DNA from: Eucommia ulmoides
Lineage: Eukaryota; Streptophyta; Magnoliopsida; Garryales; Eucommiaceae
Direction: 5' to 3'
Length of the DNA stretch: 64,000 nucleotides
Assembly: GCA_016647705.1 (NCBI GenBank)
Contig: CM028334.1
Span: 5,208,046 to 5,272,045 of the forward strand
Part shown: piece by piece, positions 41,947 to 54,640 of the stretch
How positions within the stretch are numbered: position 1 is the stretch's first letter
Layout: each line of letters starts with the position of its first letter
Made by a program: the position numbers and the translations under genes
The notes under the pieces: generated by a model
Told to the model about the DNA's origin: nothing
What the model saw: the letters and a program-made list of their open reading frames with translations, nothing else
Database searches by the model: none

Positions 41947-43243
41947 CTTTGATTTGCGTTTTTGCTAAAAACGCAGATTGCATCTGCGTTTTTAAGCAAA
42001 AAAAAAAAGGTTTTAAAAACGCAGATCACAACTGCGTTCATACGGCTGAAATGTTTTTAAAAAAATGCATAAGCAATTTGCGTTTTTTAGTAATAACACA
42101 GATCACTTATGCGTTTCTTTCTTCGCGTTTGTTATTTATTTATTTATTTATTTTAAAACGCAAAATACTTTTGCGTTTCTTTCTTCATCGTTTTTTTTTT
42201 TTTTTGTGTTTGTTATTTTTTTTTTTTTAAATTTTAAAAAAACGCATAAGTGGTTTGTGTTTTCAAAAGAAACGCAAAACACCTTTGCATTTCTTTCTTC
42301 AATTCAAATTTTTTTTTTTCCGAAAACACAAAAGGGAAATTTTTTTTGTAAGCCTTTCTCTTGTCCTTGCATTGCCATTGATAAGGAATTTTTTTTTTTT
42401 CACTATTAATGCTTTTAAATTTTAGAATAGTGTTAACATAAGCCCTATTGAAATATTTAAAGGTATAAATGTCATTTAACCCACAATCTGCCGATTTATG
42501 TTTTTATTTTTTTCTTGTTAATCTAGCTAATATTCATTTCAATTTGAGAGCTAGTTCTATTTAAAAATAAAAATAATTATATTTCTTAAATTTTTGTTTA
42601 TCATTTGATGATAAAATATTTTTTTATTGTTATTTTGTTTTTCAATTAAAATATTCAAATACTAATTGGAATGCAAATTCCCCACAATCTACATTAGCGA
42701 ACATCAATGATTTAGATTTCGACTCATATCTGATGAAACTTTCTAGACTGTCAAAAAGTGGCTTAGAAATGATGTTGGATTTGGATGAGGAAAAAAAAAA
42801 TAGATAACGAACCTCTTCGAAAGCAATGCAAGAGATTATGCAACTAGGCTTCAAAAAATTATTGTCCTAATTGAGATAGACATCAATTTAAAATTAAAAG
42901 CGATAGGAAGTATAAGCAGTAATCATAAAAAGATAAAAAATTGAACATTACATAAATTAAAAAATACTACCCATCATTGAACTTTTCTAACATCGATAAC
43001 TATTTAGTTTTATCAAATCATTCGTAGTGAATTTCTCCGTCTTCGTAATTGGATAGTTCTGGGTTATCGTTGTATTTGGGATTGGTAAAGTACTTTAGTG
43101 TCTGCTCGTTTGCATTTGGGATATTGGTCTTTCGAATCTTGTGAAGTCTTTATTTGACATGAATCCGTTTTTCCATTTATTTTATTTTTCGTTTTAATGC
43201 GTGGCAAATTTTGCCGATGTTATCCGATTCGTTTTTCAAAATT

Positions 43244-43780
43244 TCAAAAGACCATAATTTTGGAATCTTGAGGTGATACATATGAAACCTTTGCCTTATA
43301 AAGGTTTCTTTTTTCTATTAGCGTTGACCATTGTAAATTTTTTGTCTCTTCACTATCTTTACCCCATTCGGTGTAGTTGTAACTCTCGTGGTAACGACGA
43401 TTGACCCATCGAACAGTTTGTTTGGAAGGATCACCGTGTACTAAGTAAGTTCATTTTTTTGTGATGGGATTCAGCCATGCGCCAGCGAGATCTAGTTGCC
43501 GTTGAACACCAGTTATATCTGTAATAACATCCCACGGACCGCACACGTCTTGTGGGTAACACAACCTTTCTCGAGCGTCATACCATAGTAGTAGGCGACG
43601 CGGTTCGTTTTCGCTCCAATGTATGATCTTTGACCGGTGTATCTGGATTCCATACCATGTACCTATCTCATCTTGGTACTTGGCATGGTCCCTTGTCACT
43701 GAACCCTCACTGGTGCAATAGATCTTTATTTTTTCCTTGCCTTTGCCTTTACCCTTATTATTTGCTCACCCGCTTGCCAT
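43244..43780 (-). pseudogene. Unidentified protein, two in-frame stops, inside the MULE
   Basis: One minus-strand frame runs 178 codons from ATG 43780 to TGA 43244-43246, interrupted by TGA at codon 5 and at 43448-43450. It reads NNKGKGKGKEKIKIYCTSEG, YQDEIGTWYGIQIHRSKIIH, WSENEPRRLLLWYDARERLC and GVQRQLDLAGAWLNPITKK, then TYLVHGDPSKQTVRWVNRRY after the stop. It has a Lys/Gly-rich start and Trp-rich middle. The long continuous sense across two stops argues for a formerly real gene. I do not recognise the family. Confidence 0.5.
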
Positions 43781-44930
43781 TTGAACTGATTTTCTGAATA
43801 ATGAAAATGAAGAATAGGAATGAATGTGTGTGAATGATAATTCTGAAAATATAGATGTATATATAGACAATTTTTGACACCTTCCTCATTTCCCGCCAAA
43901 ATAATTCCTGCAAAAAAAAATTCCTTATTTTTTTCTGTTTATTTTTTTCCCGCCAAAATATTTTTCATCATTCTATTCCCCAATTTTCCACCAATTTGTT
44001 GCTGATTTCCCGCCTTAATTTTTCTATAATAGGAACAACCTCAGTTCCTAATAAGCAATTTGCATTGTTGAAATTAATTTTTATTTCGTTTTATTCCCAA
44101 AGACGATGAATAAAATTTATGAAGAAGATCACAATGAATGTTTTTGGATATATATTGGTTCTTTTTGAAAATTGGATGAAATCAATCTTTGTTTATGACA
44201 ATTGGTTGTTTTGCAGAGAAATATTTGGTGAATGTTAGTGGCTACATAACTGATCAACATGTCACCGCTTTAAGAGGTCTAATTAGAATGAGAACAGACA
44301 ATTGATATAGTGGTTTTGCAGGGACAGAGTGGGTATACGGTAACACTTTACCCGAGCGTCAAAAATATGCTGGATACGAAGTATTCGGCAAGGTCTTTTA
44401 ATGTTGAATCGGACAATGTTCACAAACTGTGTAATTTACTATGACTGTAAGGCTTCGGTTGAGGATGTAATAAACATTGGTAGGTTTGAACGACTCGTAA
44501 ATGAGACAGGTAGCATGGTGGAGTACTTACCGACGATGAACAACTTGATAGTTACGATGACATCAAAGTGCTAGGACTATTTATTTGAATTTAATGAGTT
44601 TTTAGAATTTCCTGATGGTCTATTCATGGAATATCTAACTTCCCTTGAAGATATCTGAGTATAAAGGTTTGTTGATCCGTCTGTCTAACAATACTCGGTT
44701 CCAAACTCGTATTTTATAGTAGTTGTGTTTGTAATAGACTATGTGGTTCTTTCAATGTATTGTTGTAGTATTGTAAACATTTCTTATCATATGTGTGTTT
44801 TTGGAATTTAAATGAAGAGAAAAAGTATGTTGTTTTATAGAAGTAACGCTATTATAATTTAATGTAGATACGATACATTAAACTTGAAAATAAATATATA
44901 GTTAAACTACAATTGACCAATGCGAAAACA

Positions 44931-45323
44931 TTAAATATTACTCTCATTATCAGACATTTCAATATCTGACTGATATTCAGGTTCCCTTGAGTATCGCATG
45001 TAAATACGAGCTTCGTCAACCAAACATTCTTGTAGACGCCATCTGAAGATCATGTGGTAGCGATACAACGCCATCTGAAGATCATGTGGTATGTGTATTG
45101 GCATTGTTCTGGCCAATTGGCGCACTATTGGTATATTGCATTGCTTGCATCCATCGATAATAATATCAGCTTGGTTCACACGAAAAAGTGTATTCTCCCG
45201 CATCTGTGCAACCCAATGTGGAGAGTGATGAACTCTTGGATCTAAAGAGTATGAGAATTCGTCCTCTAAAGCCCAGTGGTGTCCCATTGTACGATATAGA
45301 TCTAATATCGTGTACATTTGCAA
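44931..45323 (-). CDS. Unidentified ORF (~128 aa) inside the MULE
   Basis: The first ATG is at 45317. The protein reads MYTILDLYRTMGHHWALEDE, SLDPRVHHSPHWVAQMREN, IIIDGCKQCNIPIVRQLART and ends SDIEMSDNESNI, an acidic tail. A 31-bp tandem duplication (45010-45090) repeats the HDLQMALYRYHM part. No known domain is recognised. It may be an exon of a captured gene or element-encoded, and is probably not functional given its surroundings. Confidence 0.4.
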   Translation of the reverse strand: MQMYTILDLYRTMGHHWALEDEFSYSLDPRVHHSPHWVAQMRENTLFRVNQADIIIDGCKQCNIPIVRQLARTMPIHIPHDLQMALYRYHMIFRWRLQECLVDEARIYMRYSREPEYQSDIEMSDNESNI

Positions 45324-45357
45324 TCGATCGATGTGCTTGAAGATTGATATAGTGTTA

Positions 45358-45360
<3 letters not shown>

Positions 45361-45383
<23 letters not shown>
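45361..45383. repeat. (GT)n microsatellite
   Basis: About 11 GT units, followed by ATGT-type repeats to 45412. Confidence 0.9.
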
Positions 45384-45390
<7 letters not shown>

Positions 45391-45589
45391 CTGTATGTAT
45401 GTATGTCTATGTGTCTGCATTAATGATAAACGATTGTCTGAATGGTTAAATCCGTCGTACTAAAGTTGAATAGTCGATCGGTACTAATAACACTGAAAAA
45501 CACCCACTGATTTGTCAAATCAAATATGATAATGGTTGTATAGATGACAAAGGCTGGAAAAGGTTGAAAACACGTTGCCCAATACTTTA

Positions 45590-45800
45590 TTCAATAGTGA
45601 AAAAAAAAGCTGGAAAAGGCTGAATCAGGCTGAAAAAGACTAACGAAAGTTGAAATGTCAATGACAAAAGCCGAAGAAGACTGAAAAAGACTGACGAAGC
45701 CTGGAAAAGACATGAAAAAACCTATTAAAAAGTTGAAAAATGCGTGGCCCAAAAACGTCAATGAAAAGCCACTAAAAGCTGGAAGGGCTTATCTTTTATT
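45590..45800 (+). repeat. Degenerate minisatellite, AAAAGGCTGAAAAAGACTGA type
   Basis: Irregular copies of GCTGGAAAAGGCTGAA and GACTGACGAAG-like units fill the stretch before the plus-strand ORF remnant at 45906. Confidence 0.6.
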
Positions 45801-45905
45801 CAATTCAAGTTTATGTAATTTGAAGTCCGGGGTCTATATAATATTCCCTTATGTCATTGAAAAAACCATATAGAAATAGTAATTTCACTCTATAACATTC
45901 ATGAA

Positions 45906-46411
45906 ATGTCTTCAAACATTAATTCGAGTGAAGAAAACTCATATTGTATTTCAAGTGAGGAAAATTCATATAGTGTTTGGGTTGACCTGGACCTTGGGAT
46001 CACTATAGACGGTAGGTTTTACAACCATATTATGACGACTACTGGACCAATCAAGACATCAATCCGATCGAGTATCGTGTCGGCCTACGGCAAGAGTGGG
46101 AATATAGGGTAAGAGAGGCTAACAACCTTGTAAATTCTTTGAAAGCTCTTAATACACATGTTCCGCATCGTCGAAGTCATCAAATGCCTCGCAAATGTCA
46201 AATTGATGACACAAGTGAGATAGAAGATGCTATTACACGAATTTTCCTAGAGAATAATCGAATATTGTTGCGAAGGAGTCGATATTATCTACTCCAACTA
46301 GCTAATGAAATGGTCGCCGCAAGTAACAGAATACTCTCTCAAAACGAATACAATAACGTGATGGAGAACAACGATTATTTGTCTGAGGGATACATATCAA
46401 ACGAAGAATAA
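45906..46411 (+). pseudogene. Unidentified protein remnant in two frames inside the MULE
   Basis: 45906-46012 reads MSSNINSSEENSYCISSEEN, then SYSVWVDLDLG. From 46016 a second frame reads YYDDYWTNQDINPIEYRVGL, RQEWEYRVREANNLVNSLKA, then TSEIEDAITRIFLENNRILL, LANEMVAASNRILSQNEYNN, to TAA at 46409-46411. A frameshift near 46012 joins them. The second half is helical and charged, perhaps a coiled coil. No family recognised. It is on the opposite strand to the transposase remnant. Confidence 0.45.
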
Positions 46412-46439
46412 ATATATTTAGCTACTTGTATGGTATTTG

Positions 46440-47691
46440 TCATGTGTTTTCATGTGACTACTTTAGATCTAGCCAAAAATAACATCCATCTTTACTTCCG
46501 GATCTTCTTCGACCTGTCCAAGTATAATGTCAGTAATGACACCCAAATATAAGTTTCCATGATCCAAGGCAGTATGATTGTAGAAACATGTATGTGGCTT
46601 ATTGTACTGCGTAATCTAGAATATTCTGTGACTCTTTTTCAAAGCCGCCCGCAATCGTGCTTGCATTTAATCGACCAAATTTTAGGATGTATTTCTGCCA
46701 CACAAAACTCTTTATTTTTCATAATATGGTAATATTTCATGGCATTCTGGACATATTTCTTGTCCTTAAAGACCATGCCGCTACAAAATTCGTCCATTTC
46801 TGGGTTTCAAAAATTCTTTTGCAACTTTGGCTCATATTTTGCCATGTTATCGTCATCACCTCATTCCAACTCATTATAGAATAAAGAAATCATGTGCAAC
46901 GACAACTGTTCATTCCCTTGCCCACTCGGCTCGACATCCATATCTTCATCTCCATCCCCATCATTCTCCTATTTCTCCAACGCAACAGCATCTTCTAAAT
47001 CTGTATGTTCGTCGTTGTGGAAATTATCGACTGTAACTGGCCCACCCTCTACGTTCCCATCATACCTACCACAATTGTTGTTGTGTGGTGGACTAATTAG
47101 CAAATGATGGTGATGTGGAGCGGTAGAATTGGTGCCTACGTCACGGTCAATCACTATATGGGGATATAATTCTTCGGGAATGTAGGACGATCGGTGAGTG
47201 TAACTGGATTGAACAACTTGGGGATCGAACATAGGAATGTTATACGAAGAAAATTGTCTGGATAACGCGGTAACATGGGGGTTAAAACTTTGACTTAAAA
47301 ATTGGGTAAAAGGAACAGGTTGGGAAGAAAATATTGGAGTGTGATTAAAAGCTCACTCTACCTCGACATACACCTCAACACCAAGCAGTGAGGGCACCTT
47401 ACAAGGTAACTGAAGCATATGGTTTAATGCCTCATCATCAACAATTGAAAACAACATGTGTCTATAATTCCTCGACCCAATAGTAGCTATCGGCAATCTG
47501 CATTTTAACTTCAAAGTTCCATCAACTCCATCCTAAAAAATATAAGGTCGTATCATCGCAATCAATTCGTTTAACGTAATCCTCCAATAAACATCCAACG
47601 ATTTGACCGCAGACATACTATACGACACCCCAAACTCAGTTCCTTTCAATATCTTACCACCCCAATACAAATATAATGTAACGGTCTCCAT
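46440..47691 (-). pseudogene. MULE transposase (MURA-like) N-terminal part, several stops
   Basis: From the ATG at 47691 the minus strand reads METVTLYLYWGGKILKG, VKSLDVYWRITLNELIAMI, LPCKVPSLLGVEVYVEVE. After stops come IVIDRDVGTNSTAPHHHH and ENDGDGDEDMDVEPSGQG, and then EMDEFCSGMVFKDKKYVQNA, MKYYHIMKNKEFCVAEIHPK, IWSIKCKHDCGRL. The last part is the MuDR N-terminal domain (GMVFKDK...IKCKHDC). At least six stops interrupt the frame. The catalytic DDE domain and SWIM finger are missing, so the element was not autonomous in its present form. Confidence 0.65.
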
Positions 47692-48823
47692 TTCAAACAA
47701 CTACAATGTCACAAATCAAAATAAAATAAAGACAATATCATTATCATTAAAAAAATTAAATTGAAATTGTTCAATTTTTTCTCAATAAATACTGTTGAAT
47801 TTAATCGTCATTTATTAAATCTTAAGTTATATATACAATTACTTATTGAAATGAATTTTTTAATGTTCACTTGACTTATGAAGATCATCATATATAAAAA
47901 GTAAAGAAAACAAATTATCGACACGAAGAGAAACAAAATCACGAGTCAAATTTGTTTTTCAGTGGTTTCCACTGGGGCCATTCGTTTTCTTGATTATTTG
48001 ATTGATATAAATAAGGTTAAACCACCATTAGTCATAAATGATAACAAATCTAATTCGATTAGATCAAGAAGATTGAATGACTTGAATTATGGGAAAGTAA
48101 CCCACAATTAATAATTTCATTATCTAAACCATTAGTTGAATCCAAAGAACCAAATCAGAGATTTAAAAATTGAACTCAACCAACAATAGAGAAATATCAA
48201 GAAAAACCATGATGGCGATTCAATTATTATCACCAAGTACTAACGTAGTTGAATTCAACTCATGATATCAACAACTAACTATAGGGTTGAATTCAATTAC
48301 AAAATTCAACTTAAACACATTACTTTGGTTTGAAAACAACTAACTTATTCAAAATTAGCGAAACACGTGTTGAAATAAAATCTGAATAACAACAATTTTC
48401 TCACAACTAAAAAAAAAAAGGGGAAAAAAAACCAAAATCTATAATCTTAATTATTTTTTAAAAAATAATTTAAAACTTATATCCTAAACTTTTCTATATA
48501 AAACCAGGATGTTCAAATTATTCTACATAAAACAAGATAAAAAACCTAGATCTACACAAATACAAAACAAAATTTAACTACTAATTCCCATTGTGTGTCC
48601 AAACTAAGAATCCAAAATAGTAAAAACGAAATCTAAAACCGATCTACACAAATAAAAATCGAAATCTATCCCATGTTTTTAATTAATAAAATCCTATACC
48701 CTAAAAACAAGCACAAACACAAATCCATAAACAAACACAAACCTAAATGAGCACACAAATGCACAACATTATAACACAAATATAAAACGGAGACCAAACA
48801 ATTGCTAACGAGCAAAAAATACT

Positions 48824-49140
48824 CTATTTTTCTTCACATCCTTTACTTGAAACACAATGCACAATATTATAACAAAAATAGATGAAATTGAAAGCAAACA
48901 AACCCACAAAAAATAATATTTGAAAAAAAAAATTCACCCCAACGACGGTGGCTGGAGCAGGCGAAGGTGGCTGGAACAGACAACGTTTGGTGGCGACGCA
49001 AAGGAGTAGAAGATAGAAGAAGAGGTGGCGACGAATGAGAAGAGAGAAAACGTCGACGGCGTTGGCGATGCACTTGTTCGGTGACGGGAAGGACACGGTG
49101 GCCAAAGGAAGAGCCGAAGGTTGAAGTTCTTTTTTATGAC
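48824..49140 (-). other. GC-rich leader-like region near the right end of the MULE
   Basis: The minus strand from about 49140 reads a pyrimidine-rich, GC-richer stretch with short frames (SFPSPNKCIANAVDVFSLLI). It may be the 5' leader of the transposase transcript. It is not scored as a gene. Confidence 0.35.
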
Positions 49141-49361
49141 AGTGAAATGAAATGGGGTCAGTGGGCTAGGGATTGTCGGCGAAAAACGCATTACAATTTT
49201 GCGTTTCTCAAATGAAAACGCAATAAAAAACGCAAGTCCAAATTGCGTTTTCATTTGGCCAAATTTTGAAAATGAAACGGGCGGGAAACACAATCACATT
49301 TGTGTTTCTATGAAAAACACAATCGTGATTTGCGTTTCTTATGAGAAAACACAAATGATTT

Positions 49362-51404
49362 GGGAGACATAGGTTTGTTCGAACCTGTGATTCAAATGTT
49401 GGCCATGGATTTTTTTACGCAAGTTTTACTATTTTCAGACGAAATTCAAGTTAAAGAGGTCAACCAATTGATAAAAACATTAAATATCTTAAGATTCATA
49501 AAATTAACAATCAATTCACTACAAAAATTATATAATGAAAAACTAAAAATTTTAAGATCTACTACATACCTGTTGCAATGGGAGTGAGAGCCCATGAAAA
49601 TAGACTATTATTCTCCGGAATGATGTTGCCAGATATGCTTTGGAGGGATGTACGGCGTCCAGAACAAATGTGTATATGAGAGAGGGGGTTCACGAGTTTG
49701 GGATGGGAGGGAATGGAATGAGGCTTCAAAATTAAGGGTGTACATTTAGAAATTAGGTTTAATAATTTTTATTTATGATACATAGGGGTATAATTAGAAT
49801 GTTGGGTATTTATATTTAGAAACCCAATCTAATTAATTAATTTTTGGGGTATGCATTTTGCAAATCTGTATAAATAGCAAAAAATAGTGTACATGTATTA
49901 CCTTTAGGTGTTTTCTCTATTGGGAACAGTGAATCTCAACACCACTAGTATGAGATATTGGAACAATCACAATGGAACTTGTTATAAGTAACAATGGTTT
50001 GAACATGATCATACTTGATATTTTATGTTGTTAATCTTGCTTATGTCTATGATATCTGAGTTGTACTGGTGCATGTGATATTTAGACTTGAGTTAATGGG
50101 TACTCACATATTAGTGTTCCAATTTTTTGATAATAATAAATGTTATCTTCTAGTCACAAATCTTCAAAAGTTTTCATTGGGTATAAAGAAACATATATGT
50201 GACTATTAGAGTATGCAGTATAGGATCTGGTACAATTTAGTAGAAAGAAAAATGTCATATGTGATTAAATATGATTTGATTCAATTTAAGCTTTGGCCAA
50301 AACAATTTGATGATTAGAATTGAATTCAAATTCGTATCACAAGTGAATTATATCATCTATCGGTACGTATGATTGAATTAGAGATTTTGACTTTGTCCTA
50401 CCTATTAGTTCTTTGGGGACATAGAGATAGAGTGATCTAATTGTACAGTAATTAAAACAGAGTGGATTCTCTAATCAACTGAATATAATTATGGCATACT
50501 GGTAGACATTAACCATAGTTTATGGGAATAGCATAAAGAAACAAATTCTTTACAGGGACAATTGAAATTATTTTAATTATATAATCAGTTTTCACAATCT
50601 AACTTTTGATACAAACCTAATGGGTCATACAAAATAGAGAGATCAAAGTATTAATGGTCTTTTGGAAAGAATGGGGAGGTATGCCGAAAAACTTAACAAG
50701 TTCGGAGATTGAAGTGTAATATAGGAGAAAGAGGAGTCTAGAGTTTTAACCTTAAACAATATATAAGCCTATCTACAAGGTTAATGGCTGAAAACTGCCT
50801 TCACTGGAGCTGTGGGTGCCACGTAATGGTCGTCCCCTCTTGTTCTCTTCCTACACTTGGTTTTGATCGTTTGCAATCACAGGAGATAAAAAAACACACC
50901 CTTCTTTGTGTTATTTGATTCTCTAAATCAATACGATTATTGGACAATTAAAGAAATTCCATTAAAATCAAGATATTTCAGTGGATATCGTTAGAGGCAA
51001 GACACTAGTGTCTCCATTTAAAGATTCATACTTTTTCGTGGATTATGTCTAAAGGATTTGTGAAAGATTAAAATATGTAACAGTGACGGACAACCAGCTA
51101 GGTCTTGAAGTATGATATGAAAAGTATTGATATATTCAACTAAGTTAATTATTTTTCGTACTATTATATATTGATTCATACCTAAAAATTTAATTGTGAA
51201 AAGAAAATTATTGAATTTTAAATTTTGCTGTGTTTACATAGGCTTAGTTTCCTTCATGCCGAAGGTCGTAATAGTTGGAGGTGTTAACTATCAACTTCCT
51301 TCTATAAATTCGTAGTAGTGTGAGGGTTCAAAAAAGAGTATGTTCCCTTCACCAAAAAAGTGTGGGAGAAAATTATATTTTCAGTCCCTAAAGTATGGGT
51401 TAGG
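49362..51404. other. AT-rich intergenic region, no gene recognised
   Basis: No open frame with family similarity, no LTR ends, no inverted repeats found by eye. Confidence 0.5.
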
Positions 51405-51860
51405 TGTCTATGTGAACCCTAAGTTTTTTTAGTTTCACATTTAATCTCTCAAGTTCCACATTTGTTTCAATTCCGTAAAATTGAAAACATTGTTAATAAT
51501 TCTAGACAAAAAATAGATTATGATCAACACATGACCTTCTAATAGAGATATTTTTGTTATTTCACCATTTCACTAAACCTAGAACATTTTTCCCTAATAA
51601 TGACTCAAAATTCTCTCTCATTTTTCAAATAAATCGTTGTAAGAGAAATACTAAAAGAAAATATTTTAAATTTAATAGAATGATAAAATGGCTAAATATT
51701 CATTTTAAAAAATCACGTGCTGAACACATCCTATTTTTCATCCATAATCATCAACAACGTTTTAAATTTTGCAGCATTCAAACAAATGCAAAACTTAAAG
51801 ATTCAAATTTGTAATTTGACAAATCTCAGAATTCACGTAAACAGCCATACCCATACTATA
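51405..51860. mobile_element. Foldback MITE with ~65-bp imperfect arms
   Basis: CAAGTTCCACATTTGTTTCA, then ATTCCGTAAAATTGAAAACA, at 51460-51500 is inverted at 51755-51800 as ACGTTTTAAATTTTGCAGCA, then TTCAAACAAATGCAAAACTT. A related single arm lies at 29822-29895. No coding sequence. Confidence 0.55.
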
Positions 51861-53763
51861 CATTATCATCATAAGGCACAATAAATTTTTTAATAAATAG
51901 TAAATTTATTTTTAGGAATTTAATTTCCTTATTGAGGAGTGTTGGTAATGGCATAGCTAGTGAGTGAGCAGACAATTTCTTGGTAAAGAAAAGAAAAGTG
52001 AAAGCAACCCATAAGAAAATTAGTTAAAGGCCTCCCCCTAATTCTTATTTCTATTACAAAATCATTTGAGCCTTCATTTTCAAACCTAAAATCACACGGC
52101 ATACCATATCCCAAAACACTTTTGTCATTTTCCACTAATTAAACTTTGTTTTCATTGGACTTTTTTTCCCCTAAATTACACTTAGAACCCCCCCCCCCCC
52201 AATTTGTTACTTGGTTATATGCTTTCTACCGTAACTTTCCTATTAATCGAGTTCAATATGTCAAATTGGCGAATTCCGACCATAATTTATAAATAATCTA
52301 AGACAGTTTTTTTTTTAAATATCTTTTCGTTAAGGGTTTGGGATTGATAAGAGGAGTATGGATGGGTGAAATTGGATTATTAAATTTTTACGAGAAAAAT
52401 TCCCACTCAAAGATTTCAAAGCGCACTTCTAAGAAGGTTAAATTAAATTTTATTTTTTAACCCTTAAAATTTTACATTTTTAATTAATTTTTTTTTTTAT
52501 TACTATATTTTTACACTTATAAATTAGAAAATCAATATCGTGTAATAAGCACAAGGAATCCCTAGTTCGATTAATATATATATATATATTTTTTATATAT
52601 ATATTTTTTTTCACTAGTGTTTTTTTTGGGGGGGCGGGGGAGAGACTATATATTTTGGGATTCTTGCTGAACAGTTCACAAATTTAAAATTTATGCCCAT
52701 GCAATTTACGGATTACAATAATTTTTTTCAAAGTTCAAAATTATTGTACTACTTGAATGTCCTTATAATTTTTCCATATTAAAAAATTGTACCAATTTTT
52801 ATGGCGTGTAGTGACTTAGAACTTTTGACAAAAATATTGAATTTTTAAAAAAATTATTGTACCAAGTGGATTAAATGAATAATGAATTACAAAATTTGGG
52901 GTCATGAAAAAAAAAAAAAATCCGTATATTTCCGGTTCAACATCGTTGAAAGATAAGAAATTTGTTTGAATTTTTATAACTACCCAATTCACCTCCTCTT
53001 AGGTAGCTCACTGGGCCAACAAATATGTTACAACTGAATGATTGGAGTTCAAACTACAATAGAATATAAACTTCAGGGGTGCAAATTGCAACCTCTTGTA
53101 TGTTTCTAGATTTTTTATTTTTTTGAAATTGTGGCCCCAAATTATGAATTTCATTGTTGACATAAATGACAATGTACATTGAATCATTATTAGGTTGTAC
53201 CTTTCCAAGTCCCATTTATGCTTTTTAGATAGAGTCTTGGTAATTTTTGGAGAAATGTATAATTTCTGTTAACCGTACCTAATAAAAATTACTATAATTT
53301 TTTTATATAAAAAAATTATAATAACTATAATATAATACAATAATTTTGAATTCCTAAAAATTACTATATGGACATAAATTTTCAGTTCGTGGACTGTCCA
53401 ACAAGAATCTCAAAATATATATTGTGTTTAGTATACTCAATTCCAACTCCAAACAAATACAATCGAAATTTCTCCCCCCCCAAAAAAAAAAATCAATTGG
53501 ATAATCTCAATCCAATGAAACAAAAATATATGTTTCGATTTACCAATAATTTCCCTTCTTAGATGACAAGTTCTCTATCGTCAATTAAATAATCTCAATC
53601 CGATGAAAGATTGAAAAGTCAAACATTTTGAAAATTTATTTTCATAGTCGTGATTTTTTTTTCTTCTTCAAATATTTATGCAAAATTGTGTCATGATTTC
53701 GAAATATTTACAGAAATTGAACTGATTGATAATAACAATATTAACTATTTACGACTCAATATC
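51861..53763. other. AT-rich intergenic region with homopolymer tracts
   Basis: A poly-C run lies at 52188-52200 and a (TA)n run at 52574-52600. No gene recognised. Confidence 0.5.
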
Positions 53764-54120
53764 TAGTTGGAAAGATGAAAAAGAGAAAAGAAAAAAAAAA
53801 AAAAAAAAAGAGGATAATATTTTCATTTTTAAAGAAAAATTATTTTTTCTAATATTGTTTGGTTTGAAAAGAAAAATGAAAGAAAAAAAAAATTATTTTA
53901 ATGTAATTTGTTATTTTACCTTCATATATTATAAAAAAAAATTAAAAATTCTACTATCAAGGGTAGGGTATAATTGTAAATTTACTATCTTCTTGAAAAT
54001 CTCTCTCTCATTTTCCTTCATTTTTCTCCCAAATTGGTTTGGAAAAAAAATTTCTTAAGAAATTGTGCACTTTCCTTCATATTTTCTTTTTACTCCAATT
54101 TTTTCTCCATACCAAACATG
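53764..54120. mobile_element. MITE, second copy of the 35810-36162 family
   Basis: It shares GAGGATAATATTTTCATTTT, TTTAATGTAATTTGTTATTT and TACCTTCATATATTATAAAA with the first copy in the same order. The right end CATACCAAACATG fits the family terminus; the left end has lost it. Confidence 0.6.
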
Positions 54121-54640
54121 ATTTTTTTTTTTTTTTAAATATAATGGTGCTCTCAAGAAGATTAACCCCATACAAGAGTAGGGACGCCAACGGTCCGGGT
54201 TCGACTCGATTTCATACAAAACCAAAACTGTTTAACATATATAAAACCAAAACCAAAATTGCCAGTATTTTTTTTAAACGGTTTTAAAACCGGACCATTT
54301 AATTTTAATCAAAACCAAAACCGAAATCGCAAAATCATTTAAGATTTTTAAATTTTATAAAAAATCAAGACAAAAAGAAAAACCGTGGACCATTGTTTCT
54401 CATATATGAACAAAAATGTAACTAAAATATAAAACATAAATTCAAAAAACAAAAACCAAATCACAAAACTATTAATTGTAAATATTTCTAACGATAAATA
54501 AAATTCAATAATAAAATCATAAATAATAGTCACAAATAAGACAAATAGTCTCCAAATATATATATTAGGGCTAAAGTATAAAAGGGTTAAAAGTGTCAAT
54601 AAATATATAAAAAGAGATTAAATTGTAAATACTAAATAAA
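54121..54640. other. AT-rich intergenic region with AAACCAAAACC repeats
   Basis: AAACCAAAACC words recur at 54217-54325. Nothing else recognised. Confidence 0.45.

Larger units (their letters stand above)
41947..49361 (-). mobile_element. Decayed Mutator-like element (MULE) with subterminal TGCGTTT/AAACGCA repeats
   Basis: The left end reads TTTGATTTGCGTTTTTGC, AAAACGCAGATTGC, ATCTGCGTTTTT. Reading inward on the minus strand the right end gives ATTTGTGTTTTCTC, AGAAACGCAAATCACG, ATTGTGTTTTT. The two ends align as imperfect terminal inverted repeats and both carry many alternating TGCGTTT and AAACGCA words (41950-42330 and 49180-49361). Inside is a minus-strand MURA-like N-terminus and three other coding-like stretches. 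Target duplication was not found, so the exact ends are uncertain. Confidence 0.6.
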
